32,468 nt of DNA from Priapulus caudatus (lineage: Eukaryota > Priapulida > Priapulimorpha > Priapulimorphida > Priapulidae): NCBI RefSeq assembly GCF_000485595.1, contig NW_014578101.1:46145-78612 (forward strand), written 5' to 3'. A program made the position numbers and the translations under genes. This document shows, piece by piece, positions 1 to 10,370 of the stretch (the first letter of the stretch is position 1; each line of letters starts with the position of its first letter). The notes under the pieces were generated by a model. The model was not told the DNA's origin. It did no database searches and saw only the letters and a list, made by a program, of their open reading frames with translations.

Positions 1-60
1 CTCGCTCGCTCTGCCGCCACGGGTTAATAAGGTATCTATATACATGCATCAATGCTGCCG

Positions 61-140
61 CACAGCACTGCACTGTACTTGCAGCGTTTCAATAAAATGT
101 AATGCTAAATAAATACAAAATCTATTTACTACGAAAGTCA
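61..140 (+). repeat. Dispersed AATAAA-containing module, copy 1
   Basis: The core CGTTTCAATAAAATGTAATG followed by CTAAATAAATACAAAATCTA recurs at 19620-19695 on the opposite strand and at 20310-20372 on the same strand. It carries an AATAAA hexamer, so it could be the tail of an LTR or of a short retroelement. No protein is encoded. Its class is unknown. Confidence 0.6.
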
Positions 141-315
141 CGGCAGCGCAAAAACTCCCCGAGCCAGCTCCACGTCAGCGCGGGGGAGGAGGGAGGCTGG
201 AATGTGCCGCCCGCCGTCTTCGTAAAAACATGTGCATATATATATTTGTGTGTCAGTGTGGCGGCGTGTTGTACGATTAACTACGTGTAAAAACTGCCAC
301 GGCCACGCCAGCACG

Positions 316-560
316 CGATATACCTTTACTGTGATGGTACATGTAGTCTCTAAGTCTATCCATTGTCCTGCAATTGGTGTTCTTTTTGATGCGGCGGCAA
401 CAAAGTCATCATGTGGTAGGTTGAGTAATATGCCCTCAGGATGTGCTGCTGTATTGCATGGCTAGTTGGGGGAAGTTGCTCCAACGATATACCTTTACTG
501 TAATAGTACATGTAGTCTCTAAGTCTATCCATTGTCCAGCAATTGGTGTTCTTTTTGATG
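316..560. repeat. 76-bp imperfect tandem duplication
   Basis: Bases 316-391 and 485-560 are nearly identical over 76 bp, with about three differences, at an offset of 169 bp. Both start CGATATACCTTTACTG and end TTCTTTTTGATG. The 485-560 copy lies inside the nuclease-like reading frame on the minus strand. The 316-391 copy follows it downstream in transcription order and brings the stop codon that ends the frame at 356. The duplication therefore replaces the normal 3' end of that gene. Confidence 0.9.
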
Positions 561-1711
561 ACTTGTACGAGGTACTCCTCACAGGATGTCATGATGGTCT
601 CACTACAGCTTGTTCCATAATCAAAATCATTCAAGAACTTGGTAGGATTAACATTATTGAAGGCCGCATGCTTTGTTCCCACCTTGCTTGTATAGTCGCA
701 ACCAGTTAACGTATGGAGAAGTGGCAGCACATAGCACAACTCTACCCCGACTCTTGATGCTAAGGTGTGAACTGGGATGTATCTTGTCGAATCCCAAACA
801 CCAGCTCTGAGCCAGATTTCACTTAGGCCAATGGAGTGAAGAACATTCCAGTAGTGCATGAGAAGTATGAAGACATCGGTGTCACTCGACAGTACAACAA
901 TTCGTCTTGCTCCGTTTTTTACTGCATGCATTGCATGGGGGATTATGCGAGCATCAGCCTCTTCAATATCTTGACAAAGTTCTGGTATTTCTGCTGAACA
1001 ACCATCCTGGACTGACTGGCAGACAATAACGTTTGAGTCCCAAGAAAAACCACTGGCTACAACTTGGAGTTAGGAAGGTTTCTCCATCCTGCGCTTTATT
1101 ATGTGCGCATGAAGAAGCATCTGGAGCTTCAACTCATTTTCGCTTGATGCCCAAAATCTGTCCATCTTAACAGGCAGTGGTGTGTTGCAGTTGATGATAT
1201 TCATCTCAATGGGTGCTTTCACTTGACGCCGCTTTCTCTCTGAATCTTTGATGGATCCTTCAACATAGGAATCAAAGATCAAGTCTGATCTGTCAGCCCC
1301 TCGACCGATTGCAGCGACGTAGTCCAGAAAATGTTTACAGAAGTCTCCGAATGTCCGTAGGTCTTTTGTTTTTAGCTTTCTAATGTTGGCCATCACATCA
1401 ACTAAACATGCTGTCTGCATTTTAGAGTCCTTTGCCGGCTCTCTCCCATCATCCTTTGTAAGTTTGGCTTCTAGTTCCTGTACCGGTGCACTTTTCACAG
1501 GTTTTGTCATCAGCCCTTCTTGATCAAACAAATAGGACGAAGGGGACACATCATATTGCAACAGCTCTTCCATTGTTCGTCTACGGGCACGCACTATCTC
1601 AATCAATCTTTTTATATCTATGGTGATTAGGCCTACATCAAAGAAGGCATAGGGCCATCTGTTGGAGAAGAAATGAATGATTGAACAAATATGCCTTTCA
1701 ATTTTTTTCAT
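356..1711 (-). pseudogene. XPG/PIN-like nuclease-family fragment, copy 1 (one in-frame stop)
   Basis: Reading from 1711 down to 356, one frame stays open apart from a single TAA at 1070-1072. The segment from 1711 to 1073 has a VDVMANIRKL patch and DLIFDSYVEGSIKDSERKRR, which resemble an XPG N-like block. Past the stop, the same frame gives EEADAR (about 946-965), LSSDTDV (around 883) and LTGCDYTSKVGTK. These acidic motifs are spaced as in XPG/FEN1-type PIN nucleases, whose acidic residues bind metal. RYIPVH and LPPT..AIQQHI-like blocks follow, as in large invertebrate 'uncharacterised' proteins of this group. The N-terminal region present in the copies near 13-14 kb and 27 kb is missing, and so is the Cys-rich tail, which the 76-bp duplication cuts off. 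The frame is otherwise well preserved, so decay is recent or the stop is read through. I read it as a transposon gene remnant; the nuclease assignment comes from motifs only. Confidence 0.75.
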
Positions 1712-2570
1712 TTTTTGATCTGATGTTGTATAACATTATGAAGCATGAAAGGGTTAAAGATGCATATTGATAGGCTTGGGTGGAGCTAATCTAAAGTGTT
1801 CATGCAGTATTTGTCTCAAAATTAGAAAATTGCCTACTATAGGCGACATTTTCTTGGACAAGGTCAGATTTTCACTTTGCACCCGAATTTGTGACATTCT
1901 GACCTCTGGTGACCTCATTTGCATATTAATTTGCATAATTAACATGCGGAATTATAGAAGACTTAAATACAAACATTTTGAGGTATAGTTTGTTGTTCTA
2001 TGATTTATATATACGGAGATAGAACAATTTAAGTTTCCCCTACCCATTAAGCATACAACCAGAGGAGCGGAAAATGGGCGTAGCTTATGACGTCATTTTC
2101 TCGGTTACTGCCGGGGTAGCAAAAGTCTACCCAGACTTTTTTGATGTCTAATGGTATAGTTCAAAGATATGAAGAAAACATTAGGGGACATCTTATGCAC
2201 ACGGGAACTCCCTCAGCCAATGGACTACACTGTTGTTTGTTTTGCATGGGCAAAGCCATCGGAAAATTCAAAATAATAATGGAATAAAAATACCAAAATG
2301 TAGGGGCGAACTTGCTGGTTTGCTGGTTCCAAATCGAGTTCACCTCTCATAAATCAGAAAACCTGACATATACCAGTGTTGGAAATAGCAGCTGGTATGC
2401 GTCGCTTTCCCACACCATAGATTAATGGCGGGCCGCCAGGCCATAAGTGCTCTTGGAGAACCCCTGAGAAAAACATAAATAAAGTGCGTTTTTCTGTCTC
2501 ATTTTTCTTCGCTTATTTCGAGCACTGAATATTACTTGAACATCATCACTACATCACTATAACATGATAT
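1712..2570. other. AT-rich non-coding stretch
   Basis: I see no convincing coding region. The stretch has a motif rich in TTTGCATATTAATTTGCATAA (around 1918-1940), the kind of sequence common in dispersed repeats, and a small GGGTAG/CTACCC hairpin near 2112-2136. A 60-codon minus-strand frame at 2161-2343 has no recognisable motif and I leave it uncalled. Confidence 0.5.
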
Positions 2571-2597
2571 CATGTCTGTGCTAATTAAAGGAAGAGG

Positions 2598-2860
2598 CAT
2601 AAAGTATAGACAGGAGAAGGAGGAAGAGGAGTGAGAGGAGGAAATGTAGATGAGAAGGGTGAAAGGGGAGGCAGGAGAGGAGGGAAGAGACATAAGATAC
2701 AGTAGGAGGAGGTAGAGGAGGAGGAAGAGGAGGGGGAGGAGGACGACGAGGAGGAACATAAGGAGGAGGGAAAGAAGCAAGGAGAGGAGGAGAGGTAGAT
2801 GTAGAGGGTAGGACGGGAGAACGTGGAGGTGGAGAAAGGAGAAGGAAAAGCATGAATACA
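2598..2860. repeat. Purine-rich block (GGA/GAG-rich)
   Basis: The plus strand is almost entirely A and G, with degenerate GAGGAGG units. The minus strand reads as CCTCCTC-type pyrimidine sequence resembling the blocks at 3.4-4.4 and 6.2-6.7 kb. Long open frames here (Ser/Leu/Pro-rich on the minus strand) come from low complexity and not from genes. Confidence 0.85.
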
Positions 2861-2870
2861 AGGACCAACA

Positions 2871-3414
2871 TTTTTTTGTAGGAGATACCACTGAAGCCCC
2901 TAGCAACTGATTAGCATAGACGGAATGTGGGCAAGCCGAAAAGTAATAAAATGTAAAAAGTTAAGAACATAGTTTGCATTTTTATGGAAACATTTACCGA
3001 CATATCGTTAAAAACCTTACTAGAACATAAAACCTATTTCAGACAATTTTAAGCGAGCATTTCTCATGATTTTACTAACCGTTTTCATATTTTCTTAACC
3101 GTTATGATACCAGCCAGTATTCCTTGCATAATTAAATCTATATAGTAAGGCTAATATATCACAGAACCCTCGCACAACATTCTTTCCACCATTATGTACA
3201 CCAATCTGCATTTTAAATGAGATTGTTTACAGATGTCAACAAACCTAGCGCATGTGTCCTCGCGCGAAACCAGGACGCTGTCTCTCCACTAGGTTAGTTA
3301 ACTTTGTATACATTTATTAAAACCACAATATATATATATATATATATATATATTATACATATAAGATTAAAAACACAACGTACTACAAGTTTTAAATAAA
3401 ACATTTTCAAATTT
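2871..3414. other. Non-coding spacer with (TA)n microsatellite
   Basis: AT-rich DNA lies between two oppositely oriented polypurine/polypyrimidine blocks. It includes a (TA)n run at about 3328-3352. I see nothing else in it. Confidence 0.6.
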
Positions 3415-4360
3415 CACATCACTCCCCTTCCCGCTCCTCATCATCCCATCACACCCCTTCCACGTTTACTTTCTCCCCTACCTTCCTCTCCGCCTCCCGT
3501 TTTAGTGCCTACTGCCTACTCTACCTCCTGTCTTTTCGTGTAGCACATTACTCTCCTCTCCCCATCATCCCCTAGCCTCCCCTCCTACCCTTCATATATA
3601 CCTTCCCTTCTCACCCTACCATTTTATCTCCTCCCCCTCACAATCATCTATTTTCTACTTCCTCCTTCACGTACATCTTAATCCGACCTCTCTCATTCTC
3701 TACATCAACTTGCTACCCTCCTCCCATTCTACCGTGTTCATATACGTCCCCTTAACTGCCTCCTCCTCCTCTTCCTCCTCTTTCTCTCACATCTAAATTC
3801 CATCTACTTTCACCTCTTTTACCCCCAATCCTCCTCCTGATCAACCACCTTTCCCTCGTCTACCGCCTCCTTTCTCTGTTATGTACCTCCTCTTCCCTCG
3901 CCCATTATTCTCCTTCTCTGCGTCCTCCTCATCGACTAGCTCCACCCCTTCTACCCCTCACATCGATCTCTCATCGTCTTTCTTGTCATTTACCCCCCTC
4001 CTCGTCCACCTCATTCTCTACCTCATCCGCCCCTGCCCTTCATATATACCTTCCCTCCTCTCACTGCTCTCTATACCTCCTGCTTCTCATTCTGATCCTC
4101 CCCCTCATAATTATTCGCTACCACTTACCTCCTCTACCACGTACATCCTTTTCCGACCTCTCCCCTTCTCTTCCTCTACCTGTCTCTGACCTTCCATGCC
4201 AGCCCTTTCATGCACGTTCTCTTATCTCTCTCTCTTCTGTTGACTCGCTCGTCCTCCTCCGCCACACCCGCCTCCTCCTCCTCATTCGCCTGGTACCCTT
4301 CACATCTACCTCCCATCCTCTTTCTCCTCCTTCACCCCCCAAATCCTCTTCATCCTCAAC
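3415..4360. repeat. Long pyrimidine-rich block (CCTCYTC-rich)
   Basis: About 950 bp of plus strand is dominated by C and T in degenerate units such as TACCTCCTC, CTCTACC and CATCCT. It has no fixed period, so it is not a clean satellite. Its orientation is opposite to the purine block at 2.6-2.86 kb. The open frames inside have Ser/Pro/Leu/Thr-only composition and no motif. Confidence 0.85.
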
Positions 4361-5272
4361 ATGGTTCCCAAAGAAGCGTGAATTATTTGTCCAAGGACTT
4401 TTCAAGGAAATTTCAAGGACAATTTGTGACAAGTAGTTTTAGTTTTTTAATGTCATCATATACACCTTAGATTCATATATAAAGTAAAAAATGGTTTCAC
4501 ACCCTAATTCAATGTGAGCAATCATTTCGCTATAAATTTCTTGCTAATAACACTCGTTGAACTAGTGAGGTTAAAGATCTTTAGCCTCCAACCCACGGAA
4601 GAAACCGTTAATGGTCATGTTCTCCTTGCCCCAAATCTTTAAAAATAATAACAAATAATATTAAATTTACTCCAAAACTCACAGAACGGTGTGTGCTAGT
4701 TTACGTTTCCCCCGTTTTAGTCATGGATAGCATGGGCAGGAGTCTTAACTATATGCTGACTGTTAAAATAATTTTTTATTTATTACTCAGTGTATATTTT
4801 GCTACACACAAATCTACAATCTTTTAACTGAACAGCACTTATTTATTAATTAACTAGTTACTAACAAGGAAGGCATTGTCCCAAGTAATGCATGGAATGC
4901 TTACTGGAGGATAGAAAACAACAGTTCAACATGTTCGAGCAAATGTATTCCTCAGTTTTATATCAAAATGTCTAAAACTGAATTACATTTAGATGCAATA
5001 GTTTTCCTTGTACCTTACTAAGAAAATTAAAATGTGAAAATCATGAAAATTGTACACTAGCTATTTGCGTAGTGTCTATAGCCTTAATTCTGAACATAAA
5101 CTTGGTGTTTAATAAACATGCATTTTTTTGCTATCTATTTGCCTTAAACTCTTGTGAAGCGACGTCAGGTTTAGGGGGTTTGTGTAACTGCATGGTGTTG
5201 AACTTTATTGCTGTGTATTTAAAGTCTAAGGACCAACAAGTGTTAAATCAAAACCTTGATGATCCGAATAGA
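4361..5272. other. AT-rich non-coding stretch
   Basis: I find no gene, tRNA or recognisable repeat boundary. Short frames, for example 5072-5284 on the plus strand, lack motifs and overlap the start of the probable LTR. Confidence 0.5.
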
Positions 5273-5277
5273 ATTTG

Positions 5278-5810
5278 TGAATAGAACCTGTGGCCTGTCG
5301 TTTACCAGATGACCGCAAATTTTACCATACCGTTAGGGAGGAGACAACGATATTGTTTTATTGTATATGTGCGTTATAATTAACCAGGGGCCTGTGTTCT
5401 GGCCTGGTAGTTCGTTGTTGTTTTGGTAATGACGCGGGACGTACGGCACTATATATTTGCGTAGCCTCGCCGCGTCTCCTAGCCCCGCCAAGGTCCGGCC
5501 GGCAATGACGAAAAACCGGTCGGATTGAAATGTCGCCGGACGGTTTTCGGAAACGTATAAATAGACACGGACGAAAGATCATAAGTTAGTTATTACCCAG
5601 AGGAGATACGTTAGTCATTACCCAGATCATACGTGAGTTATTACATGGACGTTCGTATCAAGATGTAGCGGACAAAGACGAGACACGGGGCCTATAGGCT
5701 TGGGTGCCTAGGTCGCCGTAGTGTATCTATATATATTTGTATTGTGTTTACTAATAAAGTCCTAGTTCAACAACGAATCTGCGACTACATCATCTCTACT
5801 CCTTGCTACA
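5278..5810 (+). mobile_element. Probable solo LTR
   Basis: The segment has the organisation of an LTR: a GC-rich upstream part, a TATA box (TATAAATA at 5556-5563) and an AATAAA hexamer at 5753-5758 about 190 bp downstream. The TG...CA boundaries proposed here are flanked by the 5-bp direct repeat ATTTG (5273-5277 and 5811-5815). Short repeated units around TTATTACCCAGA lie just after the TATA box. No internal retroelement sequence follows, so it would be a solo LTR. The boundaries are uncertain, because an alternative end at ACTACA (about 5788) is also plausible but lacks a matching flank. Confidence 0.5.
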
Positions 5811-5836
5811 ATTTGCTACCATTTAACTCTACGCTG

Positions 5837-5920
5837 CTACGATGGAACATCCCTACCATTTGCAAACTCTACAATCTGCTACGATGGAACATCTCCACTA
5901 TTTTACATCTCTATACGCTG
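5837..5920. repeat. 42-bp tandem duplication
   Basis: CTACGATGGAACAT begins at 5837 and again at 5879. The two units align imperfectly over their whole length. They lie directly after the probable solo LTR and encode nothing recognisable. Confidence 0.7.
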
Positions 5921-6186
5921 CCGACTCTACGAGAACACTGAGATCATCAACATTTCGAACTACAATAATATCTTTAATTCCACCAATGCAGCAAGTACTA
6001 GAGTCAGGAAATTTACACAAGAAGGCTGTCATTTTGTGTGTAGCAAAATAACATGAACACTAAATCAGAAATCAAGAAATAAATAATTATTAAAATGATG
6101 AACTTAGTCTAAACCCCTCCCCTACACCACGCGCATATAATTAGGGACAAAACACTTCATCATTTCATATATACGCGTCTACTTAT
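5921..6186. other. Short non-coding spacer
   Basis: AT-rich sequence between the 42-bp tandem repeat and the next pyrimidine-rich block. I see no feature in it. Confidence 0.5.
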
Positions 6187-6760
6187 CTTTCTTTGCTGTT
6201 ACCGCGCCATTCCTCATCCCCCTCCTCACCATTCCCCCTACCTCTCTTCCTCGTCTACCATCCATACTCTTTCGCCTTCTTTTCCCCCTCATACTCCTCC
6301 TCCTCCATCTTCTTCCATTCACATCGATCTCCCTTCCTTTTCCCCATGTACCTCCTCATCCTCTGCTTCCTACTCCTGCTTCTTCTCTACCACCTCGTCC
6401 TCATCTACCTCCTCTCTCATTTACGACATACCTCCTTTGATCAACACCCTCTCTCGTCTTCCTCCGTCTCTACCACCTCTTTCCTTCGCCATGTACCTCC
6501 TTCTCCACCCTCTCCACTTCTTTCTATCTCTCATCCTCGTTTACCGCCTCATCATCATATACTGCCTTTCTTTTTCTACTATACCTTATGCTTATCTACT
6601 CATCTACTGCCACCTCATATGCTTATATTTTACCTCCTACCTTCTCTCACTTCCTCTTCGCGCCTCCTTCTCCTCCCCCTTCCTTGTTTACCTCCTTATG
6701 CTGTCCTTAATGATACCTCCTTATGCTGTCCATAATGATGGGGTTGCAATAATGTTACAT
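6187..6760. repeat. Pyrimidine-rich block near the gypsy element
   Basis: Another degenerate C/T tract with CCTCCTC, CATCTACC and TACCTCC units. It ends with two copies of a CTCCTTATGCTGTCC-like unit (near 6690-6732). The long plus-strand frames (6193-6735 and 6437-6775) consist of Ser, Leu, Pro, His and Tyr and are composition artefacts. Confidence 0.85.
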
Positions 6761-7151
6761 CCCCCTTTTTTATAACAATAAACATGCAGAACTATGACAA
6801 TTTATTTTTAACTTGCTGCGGTTTGTATCCATATAACTGACTGAGAACTGAAAACTTATAACATAATGTCATGATGCTTGTGCAAACCTCCTTGCACTGT
6901 GTGAATAATGTTCCACATTTTTATACAACGTTCGTCGCCACAAAAAGGTTCACAAATAAATGCTTTCCGCATACCGGAATGTTCACAAATAAAACACTGT
7001 TAACTGGATTGTTCATCGCTTTGTACGTCTTTACCAGTTAACTAAACGAATAACGATTCAATTATAATGCAAAACACCGGACTTGCGATTATGCACACCA
7101 CAAATCATAGCTTAATATAAGACTATTGTATGCATATTCCGTGCACCATTT
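6761..7151. other. 3' flank of the gypsy pol gene; no LTR recognised
   Basis: A 3' LTR would be expected here for the minus-strand element. I see no TG...CA unit repeated beyond the other end of pol and no polypurine tract, only AT-rich sequence with two CACAAATAAA units (6949 and 6982). The element appears to have lost its LTRs or to be embedded in rearranged DNA. Confidence 0.45.
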
Positions 7152-10029
7152 TTAGGTGTCTGCATAACGTTTCGGCGTTCTAATCTGCCGCCCTGAACGG
7201 GTTCTATACGTGTCATTGTGGACTCTACCGCCAACAGCCACTTCTGTCTTGGTGGTCACAGGTCTTTCAGTCGTGTTGTGATGCGGCCGCGCCTGAGTAG
7301 TCTGCGGCACAACGACTGGGTTGTCTTCAAAGTGGACTTGCTTGCCTGCTTTGGGCACACTACGTAATTGTTGTCTATTACGCCTAAGGATTCTTCCATT
7401 TGGTGTTTCCACCATATAAGACCGTGGTTCTTGGCACTTTTGAATTACCTTTGCAGGTGACCACAGTCCAGTTTGCGGATCCTGTACCGTGATAGTCTCT
7501 CCCGTCATAAGGGGAGGTAAACTTCTGGCTCCAGCTTGGTCGTGATAGTGTTTTTGGGTACCCTGTCTCTCTTGGAGGCGTTCCTGTACCCTATCCCTAT
7601 CGTACGACTGTTGATAGCTGGGCGACGTTCTGACCGGAAGGTTACTAACCACTTTTCGGTTGAACATGAGTTCTGCCGGGCTTGGCAACTGACTGTCAAT
7701 AGGTGTTGTCCTAACACACAGCAGGGCTAGATCAGGATCTGTCCTTGTTTCCTTAGCTTTCTTGAGAATTTCTTTGACGGTGCGCACGTTTCGTTCAATG
7801 AATCCATTGGACTTCGGATACCTGGGGCTACTAGTCACGCCATCTATCTGCCATGACTGTAGAAACTGCCTAAATTCAGCTGAGCCAAATTGTGGGCCGT
7901 TATCGGACATAATACGCTCAGGTCGTCCGTATTCTGACAGAATCTGTTTTACTAGTTGGACAACTGCACCTGTTGTGCATGCTCCTACTATTTTCCTTAC
8001 TACGGGAAACTTTGTGTAGTAATCTGCCAGTACCAGGTACTCTGCCCCGTCAAAATGGAACAAGTCTGTCCCAAGTGTTTGCCAAGGTCTGGTAGGAATC
8101 TCATGTGGTTGAAGCGGTTCTGGTGGTTGGCTCGGTTTGTGCGTTTGGCATGCTGAGCATCGTGCCACCAACTTGTCGATATCCTGGTTAATATTTGCCC
8201 AGAACACACAAGATTTCGCCCTAAGTTGGCACTTGGTAACGCCCTGGTGACCAGTATGTATCTGCTCTAGGATATCGGCTTGCATGGTCTCAGGTATCAT
8301 CACTCTTTGGCCTTTCATGATTAGTCCGTTCTCGACACTCAGTTCGTCTCGGAAGAACCAATATACTCTGTGCGGTGTTGGGAGACCGCGTCGCTCATCT
8401 GGCCATCCGGCTATGATGACGTCTCGCAACGCGCAAAGAATGGCGTCTTTGTTAGACTCCTCTCGCAGCTGCTGAATCTTTGACGTCGAGAACTGCACAT
8501 GGAATACCTTGACGTCGAGATCAATTGGAGTACGCTTTCTCCGATTGGGTTGTCTCGAGAGACAATCTGCCAGGAGCATGTCTGGCCCGGGTCGATACCG
8601 TATGGTAAAATCGTACCCTTGTAAGCGCATCAACATTCGCTGTAATCGTGGAGGTGCCGACGCCAAGTTTTTCAGAGAAATCATCTCTAATGGCTTGTGG
8701 TCCGACTCTATTTTGAAGTGGCGGCCATAGAGGAAGGTGTGGAATCTTTCCACTGCAAATACTGCTGCCAGCAGCTCCCGTTCGATGTTTGCATAACGTT
8801 GCTCGGTGTCTGACAGAGATTTTGACGCAAACATAATCGGACGGTTGTCCTGTATGAGTGCCGCACCCAGGCCCTTCAACGATGCATCGACCTGCAGGAC
8901 TGTTTCCTTAGCAGGGTCGTAGTACGCAAGGGTGACGTTGTTGCAGATCAACTGTTTGATCTTGTCAAACGCTTCCTGGTGAGCAGGTGACCAATCGAAC
9001 ACAACATCTCGCTTGAGCATCTCCCGGAGATGACATGTGTGATCGGATAGCCTTGGGATAAACGGCGACATATATGTTGCCAGTCCTAAGAACTCTTGCA
9101 TTGCAGTCTTGTTTTCGGGGGGTGGCATCGCTTTTATGTCGTCGATCTTGTCAGGATCTGGGTGTGCGCCATCTGCGTCGTACACCATACCGAAGAATTT
9201 TATAAACGGTACGTTGATCTGACATTTCCCACTGTTGAACATCAGGCCTCGTTCCTTCGTAACGCGCATCAACTTGTGTAACACTTGATCGTGTTTGGCC
9301 TGGTTTTCAGCATAGACTGCTATGTCGTCTGCTATCCCTAACGCCCCTTCTCCTACTTGGTCCAGAATCTCGTCCATTTTTCTCTGGAACACGTCTTGGG
9401 ACATAACTAGCCCAAACGGACAACGGCAAAAACAATGCCTCCCAAACGGCGTGTTGAACGTGGTCAATAGCTGGGATTCCGCATCCAGCTTGATTGACCA
9501 ATATCCGTTCTTGGCGTCGTTTTGAGAACACACGTGCGCCGTTGAATCGGTGTGATTTCTTCGAGGGTAGGGATGTTATGGTGAGATCGCAAGATTGCAC
9601 GATTTAGTTCCTTTGGGTCCAAGCATATGCGCAAACTACCGTCTGCTTTACGGCTGTATGTCAGGGAACTAACCCACTCTGAGGGTTCTGTTAACCGCCT
9701 GATAACGCCTTGCTTGACCAACTGGTCTAGCTGAGTATTGATCTCGTCTTTCATTTGGATGGGTGTCTTACGTGGCGCGTGTACCACAGGAGGGACGTTC
9801 GGGTCCACCATGATGTGGTACTCTCCTGGGAAGTTGGCAATTTTGTCAAATTGGTCGGGGTACAGCCCCTGTAGGTCATGTAATGACCAAATGGCTGGGA
9901 CGCCAGGTTTCTGGCTGACCACAGGTTTCTGCGGCTTTGCTGTGATAGCGCAATGCACTGATACTAGCTTTAGCGCTAACGACGACAGTAACCCCAATAT
10001 CGCCGGCCCATCCCATAACGTTACATCAT
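7152..10029 (-). pseudogene. pol: Ty3/gypsy pol (RT-RNase H-integrase), frameshifted
   Basis: The main frame (9533 to 7152, 793 codons) carries a reverse-transcriptase core with GIADDIAVY (residues 65-73), the gypsy variant of YxDD. RNase H follows with VDAS (D216), ERELLA, SDHKPLE (D278) and LADCLSR (D323). The integrase has an HHCC zinc finger (H426, H429, C459, C462) and a D490-D544-E580 triad with exactly 35 residues between the last two, the canonical D35E spacing. The upstream frame (from about 10029 to 9530) supplies the first RT motifs, including VIRRLTEPSEWVSS and GSLRICLDPKELN. It joins the main frame only through two frameshifts near 9520-9560. Gag, protease and both LTRs are absent, so the element is dead. 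Motif and order assignment is firm; the clade within Ty3/gypsy is not. Confidence 0.93.
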
Positions 10030-10089
10030 AATGTACAGGATAAGGAGGATTATTATTATCATTAACCCCATCATTAACGTTACATCATG
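10016..10089. repeat. Local direct repeat TAACGTTACATCAT
   Basis: TAACGTTACATCAT occurs at about 10017-10030 and about 10074-10087, at the point where gypsy coding similarity stops and the next pyrimidine block starts. The repeat marks a rearrangement junction. It is not a proven target-site duplication. Confidence 0.5.
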
Positions 10090-10279
10090 CTCCCGTCCAC
10101 TCCGCTATCCCCTCATCTCTGCTCAATTTTTCCACTCCTCTGTTCTCCCATCTTTCTTCTACCATGCATCGTCTGACGGTCTCCCAACGCTCCCCTCATC
10201 CTCTCCCTCTCCTCTGTCACTCCTCATTCCCTCCCAAATCCTTTTTTCTTGCCATATTACACTTCAATTCACTACATTC

Positions 10280-10323
<44 letters not shown>

Positions 10324-10370
10324 CACCTTTCCTCCTTTTCCTGTGCTGCTCCTCTTTCGGTAGCAAACTA
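10090..10370. repeat. Pyrimidine-rich block with (CT)n microsatellite
   Basis: C/T-rich plus-strand sequence contains a pure CT run at about 10282-10321. Its units resemble those of the blocks at 3.4-4.4 and 6.2-6.7 kb. It directly abuts the broken end of the gypsy pol gene. Confidence 0.85.

Noticed and set aside
3881-4470. Long open frames in the pyrimidine-rich block
   Set aside because: Composition is only Ser/Pro/Leu/Thr/Phe, there are no motifs, and low-complexity C/T DNA rarely contains stop codons.
6193-6775. 180- and 112-codon plus-strand frames
   Set aside because: Same reason: overlapping frames in a polypyrimidine tract.
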